A stretch of 64,000 nucleotides of DNA. Origin: Nitrospira sp. (GTDB lineage: Bacteria > Nitrospirota > Nitrospiria > Nitrospirales > Nitrospiraceae). The position numbers and the translations under genes were made by a program. This document shows, one piece after another, positions 40,072 through 49,958 of this stretch (position 1 is the stretch's first letter; every line of letters begins with the position of its first letter). Under the pieces are notes generated by a model that had not been told where the DNA came from, did no database searches, and saw only the letters and a list, made by a program, of their open reading frames with translations. The stretch is from assembly GCA_029194725.1 (NCBI GenBank), contig JARFXQ010000004.1, positions 186,001 to 250,000 of the forward strand. Direction: 5' to 3'.

Positions 40072-41067
40072 TCACGCCCGCAATCGGTCAAAATCTTTGA
40101 TGTCTTTTTTAAGATAGTCACGAAGGCGTTTGATGATGCGGGCTTCCAATTGGCGGGTCCGCTCCTTCGTGATGCCGTATTTGTCGCCCAGATCATCGAG
40201 GGTCAGCGGGGAGTCGGACAGAATGCGATTTCGCAGAATATCTTCGTCTCGTTCTTCCAGTGTCTTGATGAACTCGGCGAGCTTTGCCCTGAAGATGGTC
40301 TTGAGCTGATGATCAGCGAGCTGTTCGTCCGCCGGTTCTTGGTGGGACGGCAAGACATCAAGCAATGTGCTGTCCTGGTCTTCGCCGATAGGCTGGTCGA
40401 GCGACAACTCCCAGTTGCCGAGGCGCTGATCCATTTCGATCACGTCGCGCTCGCGCACGTTCAGACGATCCGCGAGCAATTTGGTGTCAGGTGCGAAGCC
40501 CTCCCGCTCGAGCTTGGCCTTTTCCTTTTTTAAGTTATAGAATAGTTTTCGCTGATCCTGAGTCGTCCCGACCTTGACGAGCCGAAAGGTGTGTAAGAGG
40601 TAACGGAGGATATAGGCCCTGGACCACCAGGCCGCATAGGCATAGAAGCGCACGTTTTTCGAGGGATCGAATTTCTTGATGGCTTGCATCAAGCCGACGT
40701 TCCCTTCTTGAATCAGATCCATGTGGTCGGCGCCGGTGTGGAGATACTCGGCTGCAATCGAGACCGACACACGCAGGTTGGCCATGATGAGCTTAACCGC
40801 CGCTTCGCGGCTGCCATGCGTCTGGTACTCCTGAAAAAGCTGAAGCTCCTCTTCCTTTGACAGATAAGGGTATCGGCGGACTTCGGCAAGGTATTGCTGT
40901 AGGGCCGTGAACGGCACTACCGCAGTCGTGTCCGATCGGGGTACTGTCTCCTGCTCGGGAGCAGGGCTCAGCTCGGCGCTGATAGGAAGCTCATGTGGGT
41001 CGGTCTGAGAGGGTTCCCCATCTTCAGGCTCCTCCAGCTGCAGATCTGTCTCGTCGAGGATGGACAT
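40072..41067 (-). CDS. rpoH: RNA polymerase sigma-32-type heat-shock sigma factor
   Basis: A 331-residue sigma-70 family protein without the long region 1.1 of RpoD. After an acidic N-terminus (1-50) come region 1.2 (LQQYLAEVRRYPYLSKEEEL), region 2 (NLRVSVSIAAEYLHTGADHM, DLIQEGNVGLMQAIKKFDPS), and YAYAAWWSRAYILRYLLHTF. The segment FRLVKVGTTQDQRKLFYNL is the RpoH box that separates sigma-32 from other group members. Region 4 ends TLDDLGDKYGITKERTRQLE. It is encoded directly upstream of groES-groEL on the same strand (250-base gap), which fits its role in heat-shock transcription. Confidence 0.9.
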   Translation of the reverse strand: MSILDETDLQLEEPEDGEPSQTDPHELPISAELSPAPEQETVPRSDTTAVVPFTALQQYLAEVRRYPYLSKEEELQLFQEYQTHGSREAAVKLIMANLRVSVSIAAEYLHTGADHMDLIQEGNVGLMQAIKKFDPSKNVRFYAYAAWWSRAYILRYLLHTFRLVKVGTTQDQRKLFYNLKKEKAKLEREGFAPDTKLLADRLNVRERDVIEMDQRLGNWELSLDQPIGEDQDSTLLDVLPSHQEPADEQLADHQLKTIFRAKLAEFIKTLEERDEDILRNRILSDSPLTLDDLGDKYGITKERTRQLEARIIKRLRDYLKKDIKDFDRLRA

Positions 41068-41257
41068 ACAGACGGCAGACTACACCAGACTCCTAGGTCG
41101 CAACAATGCTGAAAGCGGCCCGAGCCCTTTATGCGACGGCAAAGAAGGCGAAAAGCAAACACTTCGCTCGCCTATCTAATCGGGATGTTCAGACTTGAGG
41201 CTTCTCCTTCTGAGTAGGGTCAAGGAGATTTCGTTTGTCGTTTGGTTTATATTTTGA

Positions 41258-41287
41258 TTGACAGGCGAGACCGAAACCAGGTTATGT
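41258..41287 (+). promoter_or_regulatory. Possible promoter of the rib-pur operon
   Basis: TTGACA at 41258-41263 and TTATGT at 41282-41287 are separated by 18 bases in an AT-rich stretch about 75 bases upstream of ribBA. The -35 is perfect, the -10 poor. No FMN riboswitch elements were found between this site and the gene. Confidence 0.3.
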
Positions 41288-41359
41288 GTCACGCTTCTTG
41301 TTGCTAAATCTTCGATGTTTAATGATAAATTGTCGAATCGCACCCGGTAGGATTTAGAC

Positions 41360-42568
41360 ATGGCCACTCCGTTCGATAGCATTGAAAATGCGATTCGCGA
41401 CATCAAGAAGGGAAAGTGCATCATCTTGGTGGACGACGAGGATCGGGAGAATGAGGGCGACCTCGTCATTGCGGCCGAGAAAGTGACGCCGCAGATCATT
41501 AACTTCATGGCGATGCATGCCCGAGGCTTGATCTGTCTGGCCTTAACGCCTGAGCGGGTAGAAGAACTGCAGTTGCCACAGCAGGCCTCCGAGAATACGG
41601 CGATGTTCGGGACCGCCTTCACCGTCTCGATCGATGCACGAAAAGACGTGACGACGGGGATCTCGGCAGCTGATCGAGCCACGACGATTCATGTAGCGAT
41701 CGATCCAAAATCTAAACCGAGTGATCTCGCCCGACCTGGGCACGTCTTTCCGCTCAAAGCACAGACAGGTGGAGTGCTCCGACGCGCCGGGCAAACGGAG
41801 GGATCTGTCGACCTGGCTAGGCTGGCAGGCTTGCGTCCTGCCGGAGTGATCTGCGAGATCATGAATGCTGATGGGACCATGGCTCGTGTACCAGAACTGA
41901 CGAAGTTCGCCAGGACCCATAAACTGAAGATGGTGACTGTGAAGGCCTTGATCGAATACCGCATGCGAAGGGAAACCTTCGTCAAACGGATGGCAACTGC
42001 ACGGTTGCCCACGACGTTCGGCGAGTTCGAGGCGGTGGCATTCGAGAATCAGATCGACGGAGTGACGCACATTGCTCTGGTGAAGGGCCCTGTCGACGGG
42101 GGGACGCCGACACTCGTCCGTGTCCACTCCGGTTGTTTGACGGCTGACGCGTTAGGATCGCTCCGTTGCGATTGCCGCGATCAATTGCACTCCGCGATGG
42201 AGATCATTCAGAAGGAGGGCCGAGGCGTTCTCCTGTATCTGAATCAAGAAGGCAGAGGAATCGGGTTGCTGAATAAGATCAAGGCCTATGCGTTACAAGA
42301 TGAAGGGAGCGATACGGTTGAAGCCAATCTGCAACTCGGATTCAAGGCGGATCTCCGCGACTATGGAGTCGGCGCGCAAATTTTGGCGAATCTCGGTTTG
42401 CACCAGATCAAGTTGATTACGAATAACCCGCGGAAGATCGTCGGGATCGAAGGCTATGGTCTGAAAGTCGTCGAACGTGTTCCTATTGAAATCCCCCCGC
42501 GTGCCGCGAATGTCCGATATCTTCGAACGAAGAAAGCGAAGCTGGGACACCTGCTCAAGAAAGTGTGA
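41360..42568 (+). CDS. ribBA: Bifunctional DHBP synthase / GTP cyclohydrolase II
   Basis: It supplies both precursors of riboflavin. Residues 1-200 are the 3,4-dihydroxy-2-butanone-4-phosphate synthase ([20 protein letters not shown], the acidic loop, and [20 protein letters not shown]). Residues 205-402 are GTP cyclohydrolase II, with zinc cysteines in [20 protein letters not shown] and the substrate motif [20 protein letters not shown]. All key residues are visible and the 402-residue length is typical. First gene of a tight run: ribH follows 58 bases later. Product is certain. Confidence 0.97.
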   Translation: MATPFDSIENAIRDIKKGKCIILVDDEDRENEGDLVIAAEKVTPQIINFMAMHARGLICLALTPERVEELQLPQQASENTAMFGTAFTVSIDARKDVTTGISAADRATTIHVAIDPKSKPSDLARPGHVFPLKAQTGGVLRRAGQTEGSVDLARLAGLRPAGVICEIMNADGTMARVPELTKFARTHKLKMVTVKALIEYRMRRETFVKRMATARLPTTFGEFEAVAFENQIDGVTHIALVKGPVDGGTPTLVRVHSGCLTADALGSLRCDCRDQLHSAMEIIQKEGRGVLLYLNQEGRGIGLLNKIKAYALQDEGSDTVEANLQLGFKADLRDYGVGAQILANLGLHQIKLITNNPRKIVGIEGYGLKVVERVPIEIPPRAANVRYLRTKKAKLGHLLKKV

Positions 42569-42626
42569 TGAGCCGTTTCAGGTCAAGTCCGATCTCTGGA
42601 ATTTCAGACAGGGCGGCAGTTGAAAG

Positions 42627-43160
42627 ATGAAGTACAGAAAGATGGGACGCTCCGAGGTGGGATTTCGAATCGGCATTGTCGCGGCGAAGTTCAACCAACA
42701 AGTCACGAACAAATTACTGAATGCCTGCGTCAACACGCTGGCGGCCCATGGTGTTCGTAAGGAGAACCTTTATGTTGTGCGGGTACCGGGGGCATTCGAA
42801 ATTCCACTTGTCGCGCGCGCCATGGCCAAATCCGGTCAGTTTGATGCGGTGATTTGCTTGGGGGCGGTCATTCGGGGTGACACCCCACATTTTGAGTATA
42901 TCAGCGCTGAAGTCAGCCGAGGTATCGGCCAAGCGGCGTTGGACACCGATGTTCCGATCATCTTCGGTGTGTTGACCACCGAGACAGTTGCGCAGGCAGT
43001 GGAGCGCGCAGACCCGAAGCAATTCAACCGTGGCGGCGAGGCGGCGAAGTCTGCGATCGAGATGGTGATGGTGATGAGACAGGTGAACAGGATCAGACAG
43101 AAATCGGATGCCGGGACATCGGTTGCCCCACGGTCGGCCGCTGGGCGGCTTGCGAACTAA
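42627..43160 (+). CDS. ribH: 6,7-dimethyl-8-ribityllumazine synthase
   Basis: It condenses the two RibBA-derived precursors into lumazine. GIVAAKFNQQVTNKLLNACV is followed by VVRVPGAFEIPLVARAMAKS, the substrate-binding loop, CLGAVIRGDTPHFEYISAEV with the catalytic His, and IIFGVLTTETVAQAVERA. The core is about 155 residues; the C-terminal extension (about residues 155-177) is basic and unstructured. It starts with ATG 42627 and is followed three bases after its stop by nusB. No riboflavin synthase (ribE) or ribD is present in the window. Confidence 0.96.
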   Translation: MKYRKMGRSEVGFRIGIVAAKFNQQVTNKLLNACVNTLAAHGVRKENLYVVRVPGAFEIPLVARAMAKSGQFDAVICLGAVIRGDTPHFEYISAEVSRGIGQAALDTDVPIIFGVLTTETVAQAVERADPKQFNRGGEAAKSAIEMVMVMRQVNRIRQKSDAGTSVAPRSAAGRLAN

Positions 43161-43163
43161 CGC

Positions 43164-43625
43164 ATGGGAGCTCGTCATCAAGCGCGCGAGCGGGCCTTGC
43201 AGATCCTGTTCCAGCAGGACATTCACGGGAAGGCTGATGTGCACCTCGACGAGTTCTGGCATGAATACTCGGCGTCCGATGAGTCGAAAGCGTTCGCGGA
43301 ACAGTTGGTGAAGGGTGTGCTGGAGCATAAAAAAGAACTCGATGCCACCATCGGTAAATATGCGACGAATTGGACGGTGAACCGCATGCCGGTCGTCGAC
43401 CGCAATATCTTGCGTGCCGGACTGTACGAGTTGTTATGGTTGGATGAGGTGCCTGCAAAGGTCACCATGGATGAAGCCATCGAACTCGCGAAAAATTTCG
43501 GCGATGACGATGCCTCAAGGTTCGTGAACGGGGTCCTTGACAAGGCCTTGGCGACCGAGTCGCGGTTGGCTGCAAAGCGGGCGGACCCGGAGCGGGCGGT
43601 TTGGAAGCAGGCGGATAGTGATTGA
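43164..43625 (+). CDS. nusB: Transcription antitermination protein NusB
   Basis: A 153-residue all-helical protein that binds boxA RNA together with NusE during rRNA transcription. [20 protein letters not shown] and [20 protein letters not shown] are followed by [20 protein letters not shown] and [20 protein letters not shown], then [12 protein letters not shown], the conserved end. The C-terminal 18 residues are an unconserved tail. It lies three bases downstream of ribH, a common bacterial linkage, and overlaps the GTG start of purB by eight bases. Confidence 0.96.
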   Translation: MGARHQARERALQILFQQDIHGKADVHLDEFWHEYSASDESKAFAEQLVKGVLEHKKELDATIGKYATNWTVNRMPVVDRNILRAGLYELLWLDEVPAKVTMDEAIELAKNFGDDDASRFVNGVLDKALATESRLAAKRADPERAVWKQADSD

Positions 43626-44958
43626 ACGGTATACACGTCCTCAGATGAAGACGATCTGGGACCTACGGCATAAGTATGAGATCTGGCTGGAGGTTGAACT
43701 GCAAGCCTGTGAGGCCTTCGAGCGGGCCAAACAGGCACCGCGTGGGACGGCTGCGAAAATCCGGAGGAAGGCCAAGATCGATGTTGAACGGATTGCCGAA
43801 ATCGAAAAGATTACCAAGCATGATGTGATCGCCTTTCTTGAATCGCTCATGGATACGGTAGGGCCGGAACATCGATTTCTCCATATGGGGCTCACATCCT
43901 CGGATATTGTCGATACTTCGCTCGCCATACAAATGACTGAGGCGCTCGATCTGATTCTGGGGGGGGTTGATGGGCTCCTCGTCGTGCTGAAACAGCAGGC
44001 GTTCCGCTACAAGGACCAGATAATGGTGGGACGGTCGCACGGCATTCATGGGGAGCCGATCTCATTTGGTCTGAAGATGGCCCTGTGGTACGAAGAAGTC
44101 CGACGTCATCAGGCGCGGTTGCGGCAGGTGCGGCAAGAAATTGCCGTCGGCAAGTTGTCCGGTGCGATGGGGACCTTCGCGCACCAGGGGCCCGACATTG
44201 AAGAATATGTGTGTAACAAACTCGGCTTGAAGGCGGATCCCGTCTCGAATCAGGTCGTCCAACGTGATCGCCATGCCTTCTATTCAACGGCGCTTGCCTT
44301 GCTTGCCGCAAGCATCGAGAAATTTGCCACCGAGATTCGTCATCTTCAGCGTACGGAAGTGCTCGAAGCCGAAGAGTTTTTCTCCGAAGGACAAAAGGGA
44401 TCGTCAGCGATGCCTCACAAACGGAACCCGATTGTCTCAGAGAACCTCTGCGGCTTGGCTCGGGTGGTGCGGGCCAACAGCGTAGCGGCGATGGAAAATG
44501 TCGCCCTCTGGCATGAACGCGACATCAGCCATTCGTCGGTCGAGCGGGTGATCATGCCGGACAGTACAATCTTGATCGACTACATGCTTGCCAAGGTGAC
44601 GGATCTGATCAAGCACTTGGTCGTGTATCCGGATCGAATGAGGGAGAACCTCGAACTGACGGGCGGACTTATTTATTCGCAGCGGTTGCTGTTGACCTTG
44701 GTTGAGAAGGGGACTCAGAGAAAAGCGTCATACGAAGCGGTTCAGCGCAATGCCATGGCATCCTGGAGGGGAGGGGGCGCACTACAAGAATTGGTCCTCA
44801 AAGACCCTTTTATTTCCCAGCATCTCACGAAGAGTGAAATTGCCGCCTGTTTCAACCCAACACACTATCTACGTCACCTCGATCAGATCTATCGGCGGGT
44901 GTTCGGACGCAACAGACAGCGTCCGCCCGACATCAGGGCGAAGGGAGCGAGATCATGA
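43618..44958 (+). CDS. purB: Adenylosuccinate lyase
   Basis: It cleaves SAICAR and adenylosuccinate in purine synthesis. The frame extends to 43537, but the family start ([20 protein letters not shown]) coincides with GTG 43618, giving 446 residues. Motifs: [57 protein letters not shown] and the fumarase-superfamily signature [11 protein letters not shown] at the active site. It overlaps nusB upstream and the chlorite dismutase gene downstream by four bases. Confidence 0.96.
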   Translation: MIERYTRPQMKTIWDLRHKYEIWLEVELQACEAFERAKQAPRGTAAKIRRKAKIDVERIAEIEKITKHDVIAFLESLMDTVGPEHRFLHMGLTSSDIVDTSLAIQMTEALDLILGGVDGLLVVLKQQAFRYKDQIMVGRSHGIHGEPISFGLKMALWYEEVRRHQARLRQVRQEIAVGKLSGAMGTFAHQGPDIEEYVCNKLGLKADPVSNQVVQRDRHAFYSTALALLAASIEKFATEIRHLQRTEVLEAEEFFSEGQKGSSAMPHKRNPIVSENLCGLARVVRANSVAAMENVALWHERDISHSSVERVIMPDSTILIDYMLAKVTDLIKHLVVYPDRMRENLELTGGLIYSQRLLLTLVEKGTQRKASYEAVQRNAMASWRGGGALQELVLKDPFISQHLTKSEIAACFNPTHYLRHLDQIYRRVFGRNRQRPPDIRAKGARS

Positions 44959-45746
44959 CTCGATTACCTGTCATGGGGCTAGCGCTGATTTGTTTGATGG
45001 TTGGTTCCTGGGGATCGGACGCTCAGGCGGCGGATCGAGAGAAGCTTCTCACTGAACCGGGGGTCTACGGCACCTTCGCCATCTTCACGCTCAATGAGGA
45101 GTGGGCGAAGCAAGACCCAGCGACGCGGATCGTCCGTTTGACGTTGCTGAAAGGTGTGGTGGAACAGCATCGAGAGCATGTGGCGATCGATCTGTACCTC
45201 CTCCGAGGACTTTCCGATCAAGGTGACCTCTTGTTCCGGATTCATGCGGCGGAATTGTACCAGACGCAGGAGTTTCTCCTGGATCTGAAGAGCAGCCAAT
45301 TCGGGAGACACCTCAAAACGGTGGGGATCATGCACGGGTTCACCAAGAAGCCGAATTATGTGCCGGGATTCTCGGATCAGATGAAGGCTGACTTGAACGC
45401 CGTCATTGAGCCAGGCAAGAAACCCTATGCGATTGTGATTCCGATCCGGAAATCGGCTGAGTGGTGGGGGCTGGATCAGGAGAAACGGGCCACGATGATG
45501 CAGGAACATACCGCTGCTACGCTGCCCTACTTGAAGACGGTCCAACGGAAACTCTATCACTCCAGCGGACTGGACGATCTGGACTTCATTACCTATTTTG
45601 AAACCTCCAAACTGGAAGACTTTCACAGCCTGGTGCTGTCGCTCGAAAAAGTACAGGAATTCCGCTATACGCGGCGATTCGGACATCCGATCATACTCGG
45701 TACGATGAAATCGTTGGATGAGGTTGTAGAACTGTTGGCGCAGTAA
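44955..45746 (+). CDS. cld: Secreted chlorite dismutase
   Basis: This heme b enzyme converts chlorite to chloride and O2 in the periplasm. A signal peptide (residues 1-25, ending DAQA) is followed by the ferredoxin-like repeat. The axial His185 and distal Arg198 are both present (EHTAATLPYLKTVQRKLYHS). Subtracting 25 gives 160 and 173, the numbering of the active Nitrospira defluvii enzyme. RKSAEWWGLDQEKRATMM and GLDDLDFITYFETSKLED also match that long lineage. The ATG overlaps the purB stop (ATGA), so expression is coupled to purine genes. Natural substrate in nitrite oxidisers is uncertain; chlorite and reactive nitrogen species have been discussed. Confidence 0.95.
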   Translation: MTRLPVMGLALICLMVGSWGSDAQAADREKLLTEPGVYGTFAIFTLNEEWAKQDPATRIVRLTLLKGVVEQHREHVAIDLYLLRGLSDQGDLLFRIHAAELYQTQEFLLDLKSSQFGRHLKTVGIMHGFTKKPNYVPGFSDQMKADLNAVIEPGKKPYAIVIPIRKSAEWWGLDQEKRATMMQEHTAATLPYLKTVQRKLYHSSGLDDLDFITYFETSKLEDFHSLVLSLEKVQEFRYTRRFGHPIILGTMKSLDEVVELLAQ

Positions 45747-45769
45747 GTTGAACCATTTGAGGTCCGACC

Positions 45770-46474
45770 ATGGCGACGGGCGAGCTTCTTTACGAAGGTA
45801 AGGCGAAGAAGATCTTTTCGACGGGAAATCCCGACCAAGTCGTGCAGTATTTCAAGGACGATGCGACGGCCTTCAACGCACAAAAGCGCGGCACCATCGT
45901 CGACAAAGGCATCATCAACAACAAGGTCTCTGAGCGACTTTTCCGGCTCTTGGAGCAGGGTGGGATAGGGACACACTTTGTGGAGCGGTTGAACGATCGT
46001 GAAATGCTTACGAAGCGAGTCAGAATCGTACCCGTCGAGGTCGTGATCCGAAACATCGTGGCGGGCAGTTTGGCCAAACGGCTCGGACTGAAGGAGGGGA
46101 GCCGGATCGATCCAGCGGTCGTTGAGTTTTATTACAAGAACGACGCTCTTGGCGATCCGTTGGTCAATGACGATCATCTGCGGCTGATGAACGTTGCGAC
46201 GCCAGGCATCTTGCGCGAGCTGCGTGAACTGGGGCACGCGATTAATAAGGTCATGAAACCGTTCTTCGCAGAGCGGAAGATGCAGCTCGTCGATTTCAAG
46301 CTCGAGTTCGGAGTATTTCACAATAAACTGATTCTGGCGGACGAAATTTCTCCCGATACCTGCCGTTTCTGGGATATGACGTCCGGTGAGTCGATGGACA
46401 AAGATCGGTTTAGAAAGGATATGGGGAAGATCGAGGAGGCATATCAGGAGGTGTTAAGGCGGGTGTGCGGATAA
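45770..46474 (+). CDS. purC: SAICAR synthetase
   Basis: It couples CAIR and aspartate using ATP. The start LLYEGKAKKIFSTGNPDQVV is followed by VQYFKDDATAFNAQKRGTIV, GIGTHFVERLNDREMLTKRV, VPVEVVIRNIVAGSLAKRLG and the C-terminal LVDFKLEFGVFHNKLILADE with SPDTCRFWD. At 234 residues it is the common bacterial length. It lies 23 bases after cld and before the small membrane gene and purS. Confidence 0.96.
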   Translation: MATGELLYEGKAKKIFSTGNPDQVVQYFKDDATAFNAQKRGTIVDKGIINNKVSERLFRLLEQGGIGTHFVERLNDREMLTKRVRIVPVEVVIRNIVAGSLAKRLGLKEGSRIDPAVVEFYYKNDALGDPLVNDDHLRLMNVATPGILRELRELGHAINKVMKPFFAERKMQLVDFKLEFGVFHNKLILADEISPDTCRFWDMTSGESMDKDRFRKDMGKIEEAYQEVLRRVCG

Positions 46475-46531
46475 GAAGGGGATGGCGGGGTCATCCTCTT
46501 CAAGAGTGTAGGGAGAGGGAAGAGCGAAAAG

Positions 46532-46750
46532 ATGCTGCGGGCGTATTTGAATTATGGCCTGATCGCGTCGGTGGTGGTTTGGGCGGCCATCGTCGGGATG
46601 ATGGCCTATCGGCTGAACGAGTCGCCCTGGCGCTGGGCGTTCATTGGTCTGGTATTTGCCGGCGGACTGACCGTCGCGGCCATCTTGTGGATTAAGAAAT
46701 ACGTGGATCGGTTAAACGAAGCCGAGGAAAAGCGGGAGAGCAAGTCGTGA
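46532..46750 (+). CDS. Small two-TM membrane protein of unknown function
   Basis: A 72-residue protein with two predicted membrane helices (about 8-25, GLIASVVVWAAIVGMMAY, and 35-53, AFIGLVFAGGLTVAAILWI) and a charged C-terminus (DRLNEAEEKRESKS). It overlaps the purS start by four bases (its last codons include GTGA), so it is translated with the purine operon. No family is recognised. Codon texture and coupling make it a real gene rather than a shadow. Confidence 0.7.
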   Translation: MLRAYLNYGLIASVVVWAAIVGMMAYRLNESPWRWAFIGLVFAGGLTVAAILWIKKYVDRLNEAEEKRESKS

Positions 46751-46989
46751 AAGCCAAAATTCATGTGACGCTGAAGCAGGGCATCTTGGATCCGCAAGGC
46801 AAAGCTATCGAACATGCGCTGGATTCCCTGGGATTCAAGAATGTCGCAAATGTTCGCGTAGGAAAGTACATGGAGTTGGATCTCGACCAAAACGATAGGG
46901 CCAAGGCTGAGGCCGAGGTCAAAGGCATGTGTGAAAAGTTGTTGGCGAATACTATCATTGAAGAGTATCGGTATGAATTGCAAGGCTGA
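46747..46989 (+). CDS. purS: FGAM synthase, PurS subunit
   Basis: An 80-residue subunit that bridges PurQ and small-type PurL in FGAM synthase. KAKIHVTLKQGILDPQGKAI, then EHALDSLGFKNVANVRVGKY and NTIIEEYRYELQ are the family pattern. The start is GTG 46747. purQ follows 29 bases downstream. purL, which must be of the small type in this organism, is not in the window. Confidence 0.95.
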   Translation: MKAKIHVTLKQGILDPQGKAIEHALDSLGFKNVANVRVGKYMELDLDQNDRAKAEAEVKGMCEKLLANTIIEEYRYELQG

Positions 46990-47018
46990 CTTAACCTCAA
47001 CTTCCTTCTGGTTGGGCT

Positions 47019-47714
47019 ATGAAAATCGGCATCGTTGTCTTCCCTGGTAGTAATTGCGATCACGACTGCGAGCATGTCTTCAAAGACGTGCTGGGGCAAG
47101 ATGTGACGATGATCTGGCACAAGGAAACTTCTTTGGCCGGTGTGGATGCCATCATTCTGCCCGGTGGGTTTTCGTATGGTGACTATCTCCGGACTGGAGC
47201 GATTGCTCGCTTTTCGCCGGTGATGAACGCCGTGAAAGAATTTGCCTCCGGAGGTGGGTTAGTACTCGGGATTTGCAACGGATTCCAGATTCTCCTCGAG
47301 GCAGGACTATTGCCAGGCACCATGTTGCGAAATAAGTCGTTGCATTTTATTTGCCGCGAGACCTGCATCAAAGTGGAGAATGCTGCGACGCCGTTTACGA
47401 ATGTTTGCAGGTCAGGACAGGTGCTCAAGATCCCGATCGCTCACGCGGATGGGAACTACTATACCGATCCAGTGACGCTAGCTGGGCTTCAAGCCAATGC
47501 ACAGATCATCTTCCGTTATTCCACGGCAGACGGGAAGGTGACGCCGGAGGCTTGCCCGAACGGTTCGCTCGACAATATTGCCGGCATCCGCAATGCCGAA
47601 GGCAATGTGCTGGGAATGATGCCGCATCCGGAACGTTGTGCCGAATCGATCTTAGGCAACGAAGACGGGCGGACTATTCTATTGTCAATGGTGGAGGAGA
47701 TCAGGAAGGCGTGA
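47019..47714 (+). CDS. purQ: FGAM synthase, glutaminase subunit PurQ
   Basis: A class I glutamine amidotransferase of 231 residues that feeds ammonia to Pur[21 protein letters not shown] opens it. The nucleophile elbow is [20 protein letters not shown] (Cys), oxyanion segment [19 protein letters not shown], and His/Glu are in [12 protein letters not shown]. It is complete and typical. The next gene starts 53 bases downstream. Confidence 0.96.
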   Translation: MKIGIVVFPGSNCDHDCEHVFKDVLGQDVTMIWHKETSLAGVDAIILPGGFSYGDYLRTGAIARFSPVMNAVKEFASGGGLVLGICNGFQILLEAGLLPGTMLRNKSLHFICRETCIKVENAATPFTNVCRSGQVLKIPIAHADGNYYTDPVTLAGLQANAQIIFRYSTADGKVTPEACPNGSLDNIAGIRNAEGNVLGMMPHPERCAESILGNEDGRTILLSMVEEIRKA

Positions 47715-47767
47715 AGGTTAGGAGTGTGAACAAGGGGCATGAGTTGGGCCAGACTAAGGAAGCCTCG

Positions 47768-48163
47768 ATGAGCACACCAAAAGACAAGATTCACAAACTT
47801 CTTGATCGGCTTCCCGATGAAGCGTCCCTCGAAGACATTCAGTATCACATCCTTAGTTCAATGCCTTACCTTACCCATCGGAAATTCCCCCTCCCGCTCG
47901 ACTCTGACCAGGTCGCGCAAGACTGGCGCCGGAGGGGGTACTCCTGTGACCTATTTACCGATCCGCCCGGCAGGGAGTGGAATGATTTCGTTCATTCGAC
48001 GAACGAGTTGGTAACCGTTGTGGATGGGAGGCTTAGGGTGACCATCGACGGAGAAGAGATCACCGTAGAGCCGGGCGACGAAGTGTTGATTCCGAGAGAC
48101 GTTCGCCATTCCGTCAAGAATATTTGCTCCTCTACGACCCACTGGCTGTATGGGTACGATTAG
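47768..48163 (+). CDS. Cupin protein with an antitoxin-like N-terminal segment
   Basis: A 131-residue protein. Residues 1-32 ([20 protein letters not shown] then IQYHILSSM) resemble the short helical segments found in DUF2281-type antitoxins. Residues 45-131 form a small cupin: [20 protein letters not shown], then [20 protein letters not shown]. Cupin ligands His and Glu are present in part (HSTNE, RDVRH), so metal binding is possible. ATG 47768 has AAGGAAG upstream; a GTG at 47711 overlapping purQ would add 19 residues. It could be a member of the purine operon. Enzymatic role unknown. Confidence 0.7.
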   Translation: MSTPKDKIHKLLDRLPDEASLEDIQYHILSSMPYLTHRKFPLPLDSDQVAQDWRRRGYSCDLFTDPPGREWNDFVHSTNELVTVVDGRLRVTIDGEEITVEPGDEVLIPRDVRHSVKNICSSTTHWLYGYD

Positions 48164-48413
48164 AAGAAAGGTTTACGAAGTACTTTAAGTCACATGGATT
48201 CGAGGTCCCGCAGGACCCCGACCTACCCTTCGGCGGACTTAAACGCTGCACAAAACCAGAGCCACTCGCCCCTATTTTGGACCTGACAAACAATGGTCTG
48301 TTTCTGGTATCCTAGCGCCCGTTTCTTTACCGCCTAGGCCCGTTTTCAGCAGGTTTGAGACAGTTTGACGTCACATGCCTTACTATGAGTGATCATATAA
48401 AGGAGGAAGGCGA

Positions 48414-49952
48414 ATGCATGCCAATTCAAGAAGCAACTCGATCGCCGCTTTATGCCTGCTGTCGTTAACGGGTTGTTTCATGGGCGAACATGTCGTTCAC
48501 CCTCCAGCGCCGACGCTACTGCCGCCAATCCCGAACCCCCTCTCACCAACCACAGAGTCCACCGTCAGCTTTCCCGTTCAGGTGGACCTGTCGCCATTCA
48601 TCCAGGCTGCCAACGATGACAGCATAATTCCCAAAAAGTTCGATCATTGGAGGAACTCCATCAAGCATCCTAAAGGTGCCGAATATAAGTATTATGCCGA
48701 GCGGGATGATTTTGCTGTAGCACCTCCGGGTTCCCATCAAGCCGTCGGCGCGAATCCTGGACGCGTGATCCACGATTGGTGGAAGGGCATTGAACCACTA
48801 AGCTCTAGTTTATCCATCAGCACAGCCCTTCGCTATAAGATTGGAGCCCATCCCCTTCAATGTGGCGATGGCACCGAATGGCCAAAAAGAGCAACGCTAA
48901 ATGGGAATCTCACCGTGGGTATGACACCGAATTACGGTGTGTCGGCAGCAGTAACCGGTGTGACGTTGGACGCCATTGATCCTTGCAAAATCAGCATCAC
49001 CGATACCGATGTGTTTCAGGAGGTCAAAAATCAGCTGACAGAACGGGTACGGGGTGGGCTCAGCAACGCGATCGCACGTATAAACACGCTGACAGCCAGA
49101 TCGCGGGTGGAAGATGTCTGGCACACGCTGCGCAACCCCATACAACTAGAACCGGACGCATGGCTTCTGCTCAACCTCGGTAACGTGTGGCGCAGTGGCT
49201 TCTCTTCAGGAGGTGGAGACCTCATCGAGGACACCATTCATATAACCGCGAAACCAGTTCTCGTGTTCGGTGCCGAACCACCATCTGCTGACGGGGCTCT
49301 TCCTCAACTTGAAACTGAACCGGCTTCCACTGGATTCCATGGCGCCGCTGATGCCGAGTTGTATGGCACGCTGCCCACGACACTTGCGAACCGGCTGGCT
49401 TCCACTGGCTTCCACGTCGTCGCTGACATTCCAATGGACTATCCCTTCCTGTCCCAATCCCTTGCAGCACGGTTGAAGGGGAAACGCATCGCCGTGAAAG
49501 GAGACTATATTCAGATCACCGATGCGGCCATTCTTGGCCGTGGTGGCAATCAAGTTGTTCTACGGGTTGCGTTTACGGGTGACGAGACCGGCCACCTATA
49601 TTTCGTGGGCAAGCCTGAAATGAACACGTTTACCCAGTCCGTTCAGATCAGTGGCCTCCGCTTGGACCTCGATTCGGAGCAGTTCCTCCGGAAGAACGGC
49701 CCCGCTTGGCTCATCGGTTCTTCCATCAGAGAACTGGTTATGACCGAAGCTGTGCTCGGTGTGAATCCGGCGATTGACCGCATGCGTGACCTCCTGACAA
49801 AGACGCTCAATCGACCGCTGAGTTCGACTCTCACCACGCAGGGGAACACCGCGTCGGTAAGAGGCATCGGCGTGTTCGCGGATGTGAACACTCTGTACGT
49901 TCGGGTGATGAGTGACGGATCGCTCAATCTGAAGGTCGATGGTAAGCAGTAG
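48414..49952 (+). CDS. DUF4403 lipoprotein
   Basis: A 512-residue protein with a lipobox SLTGC (Cys21). The DUF4403 pattern starts at STVSFPVQVDLSPFIQAAND and includes IPKKFDHW, the RVEDVWHTLRNPIQLEPDAW region and the C-terminal LNRPLSSTLTTQGN. DUF4403 proteins are envelope proteins of about 450 residues with unknown function and a BPI-like lipid-binding fold in some predictions. Near residues 300-345 a nine-residue motif ASTGFHxxAD appears twice, separated by 20 residues. An AAGGAGGAAGG precedes the ATG. It is a monocistronic gene, convergent with the transporter at 49959. Confidence 0.8.
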   Translation: MHANSRSNSIAALCLLSLTGCFMGEHVVHPPAPTLLPPIPNPLSPTTESTVSFPVQVDLSPFIQAANDDSIIPKKFDHWRNSIKHPKGAEYKYYAERDDFAVAPPGSHQAVGANPGRVIHDWWKGIEPLSSSLSISTALRYKIGAHPLQCGDGTEWPKRATLNGNLTVGMTPNYGVSAAVTGVTLDAIDPCKISITDTDVFQEVKNQLTERVRGGLSNAIARINTLTARSRVEDVWHTLRNPIQLEPDAWLLLNLGNVWRSGFSSGGGDLIEDTIHITAKPVLVFGAEPPSADGALPQLETEPASTGFHGAADAELYGTLPTTLANRLASTGFHVVADIPMDYPFLSQSLAARLKGKRIAVKGDYIQITDAAILGRGGNQVVLRVAFTGDETGHLYFVGKPEMNTFTQSVQISGLRLDLDSEQFLRKNGPAWLIGSSIRELVMTEAVLGVNPAIDRMRDLLTKTLNRPLSSTLTTQGNTASVRGIGVFADVNTLYVRVMSDGSLNLKVDGKQ

Positions 49953-49958
49953 TCCTCT

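Noticed and set aside
41068..41359. FMN riboswitch upstream of ribBA
   Set aside because: None of the conserved FMN aptamer segments is visible; the region is AT-rich and unstructured by eye.
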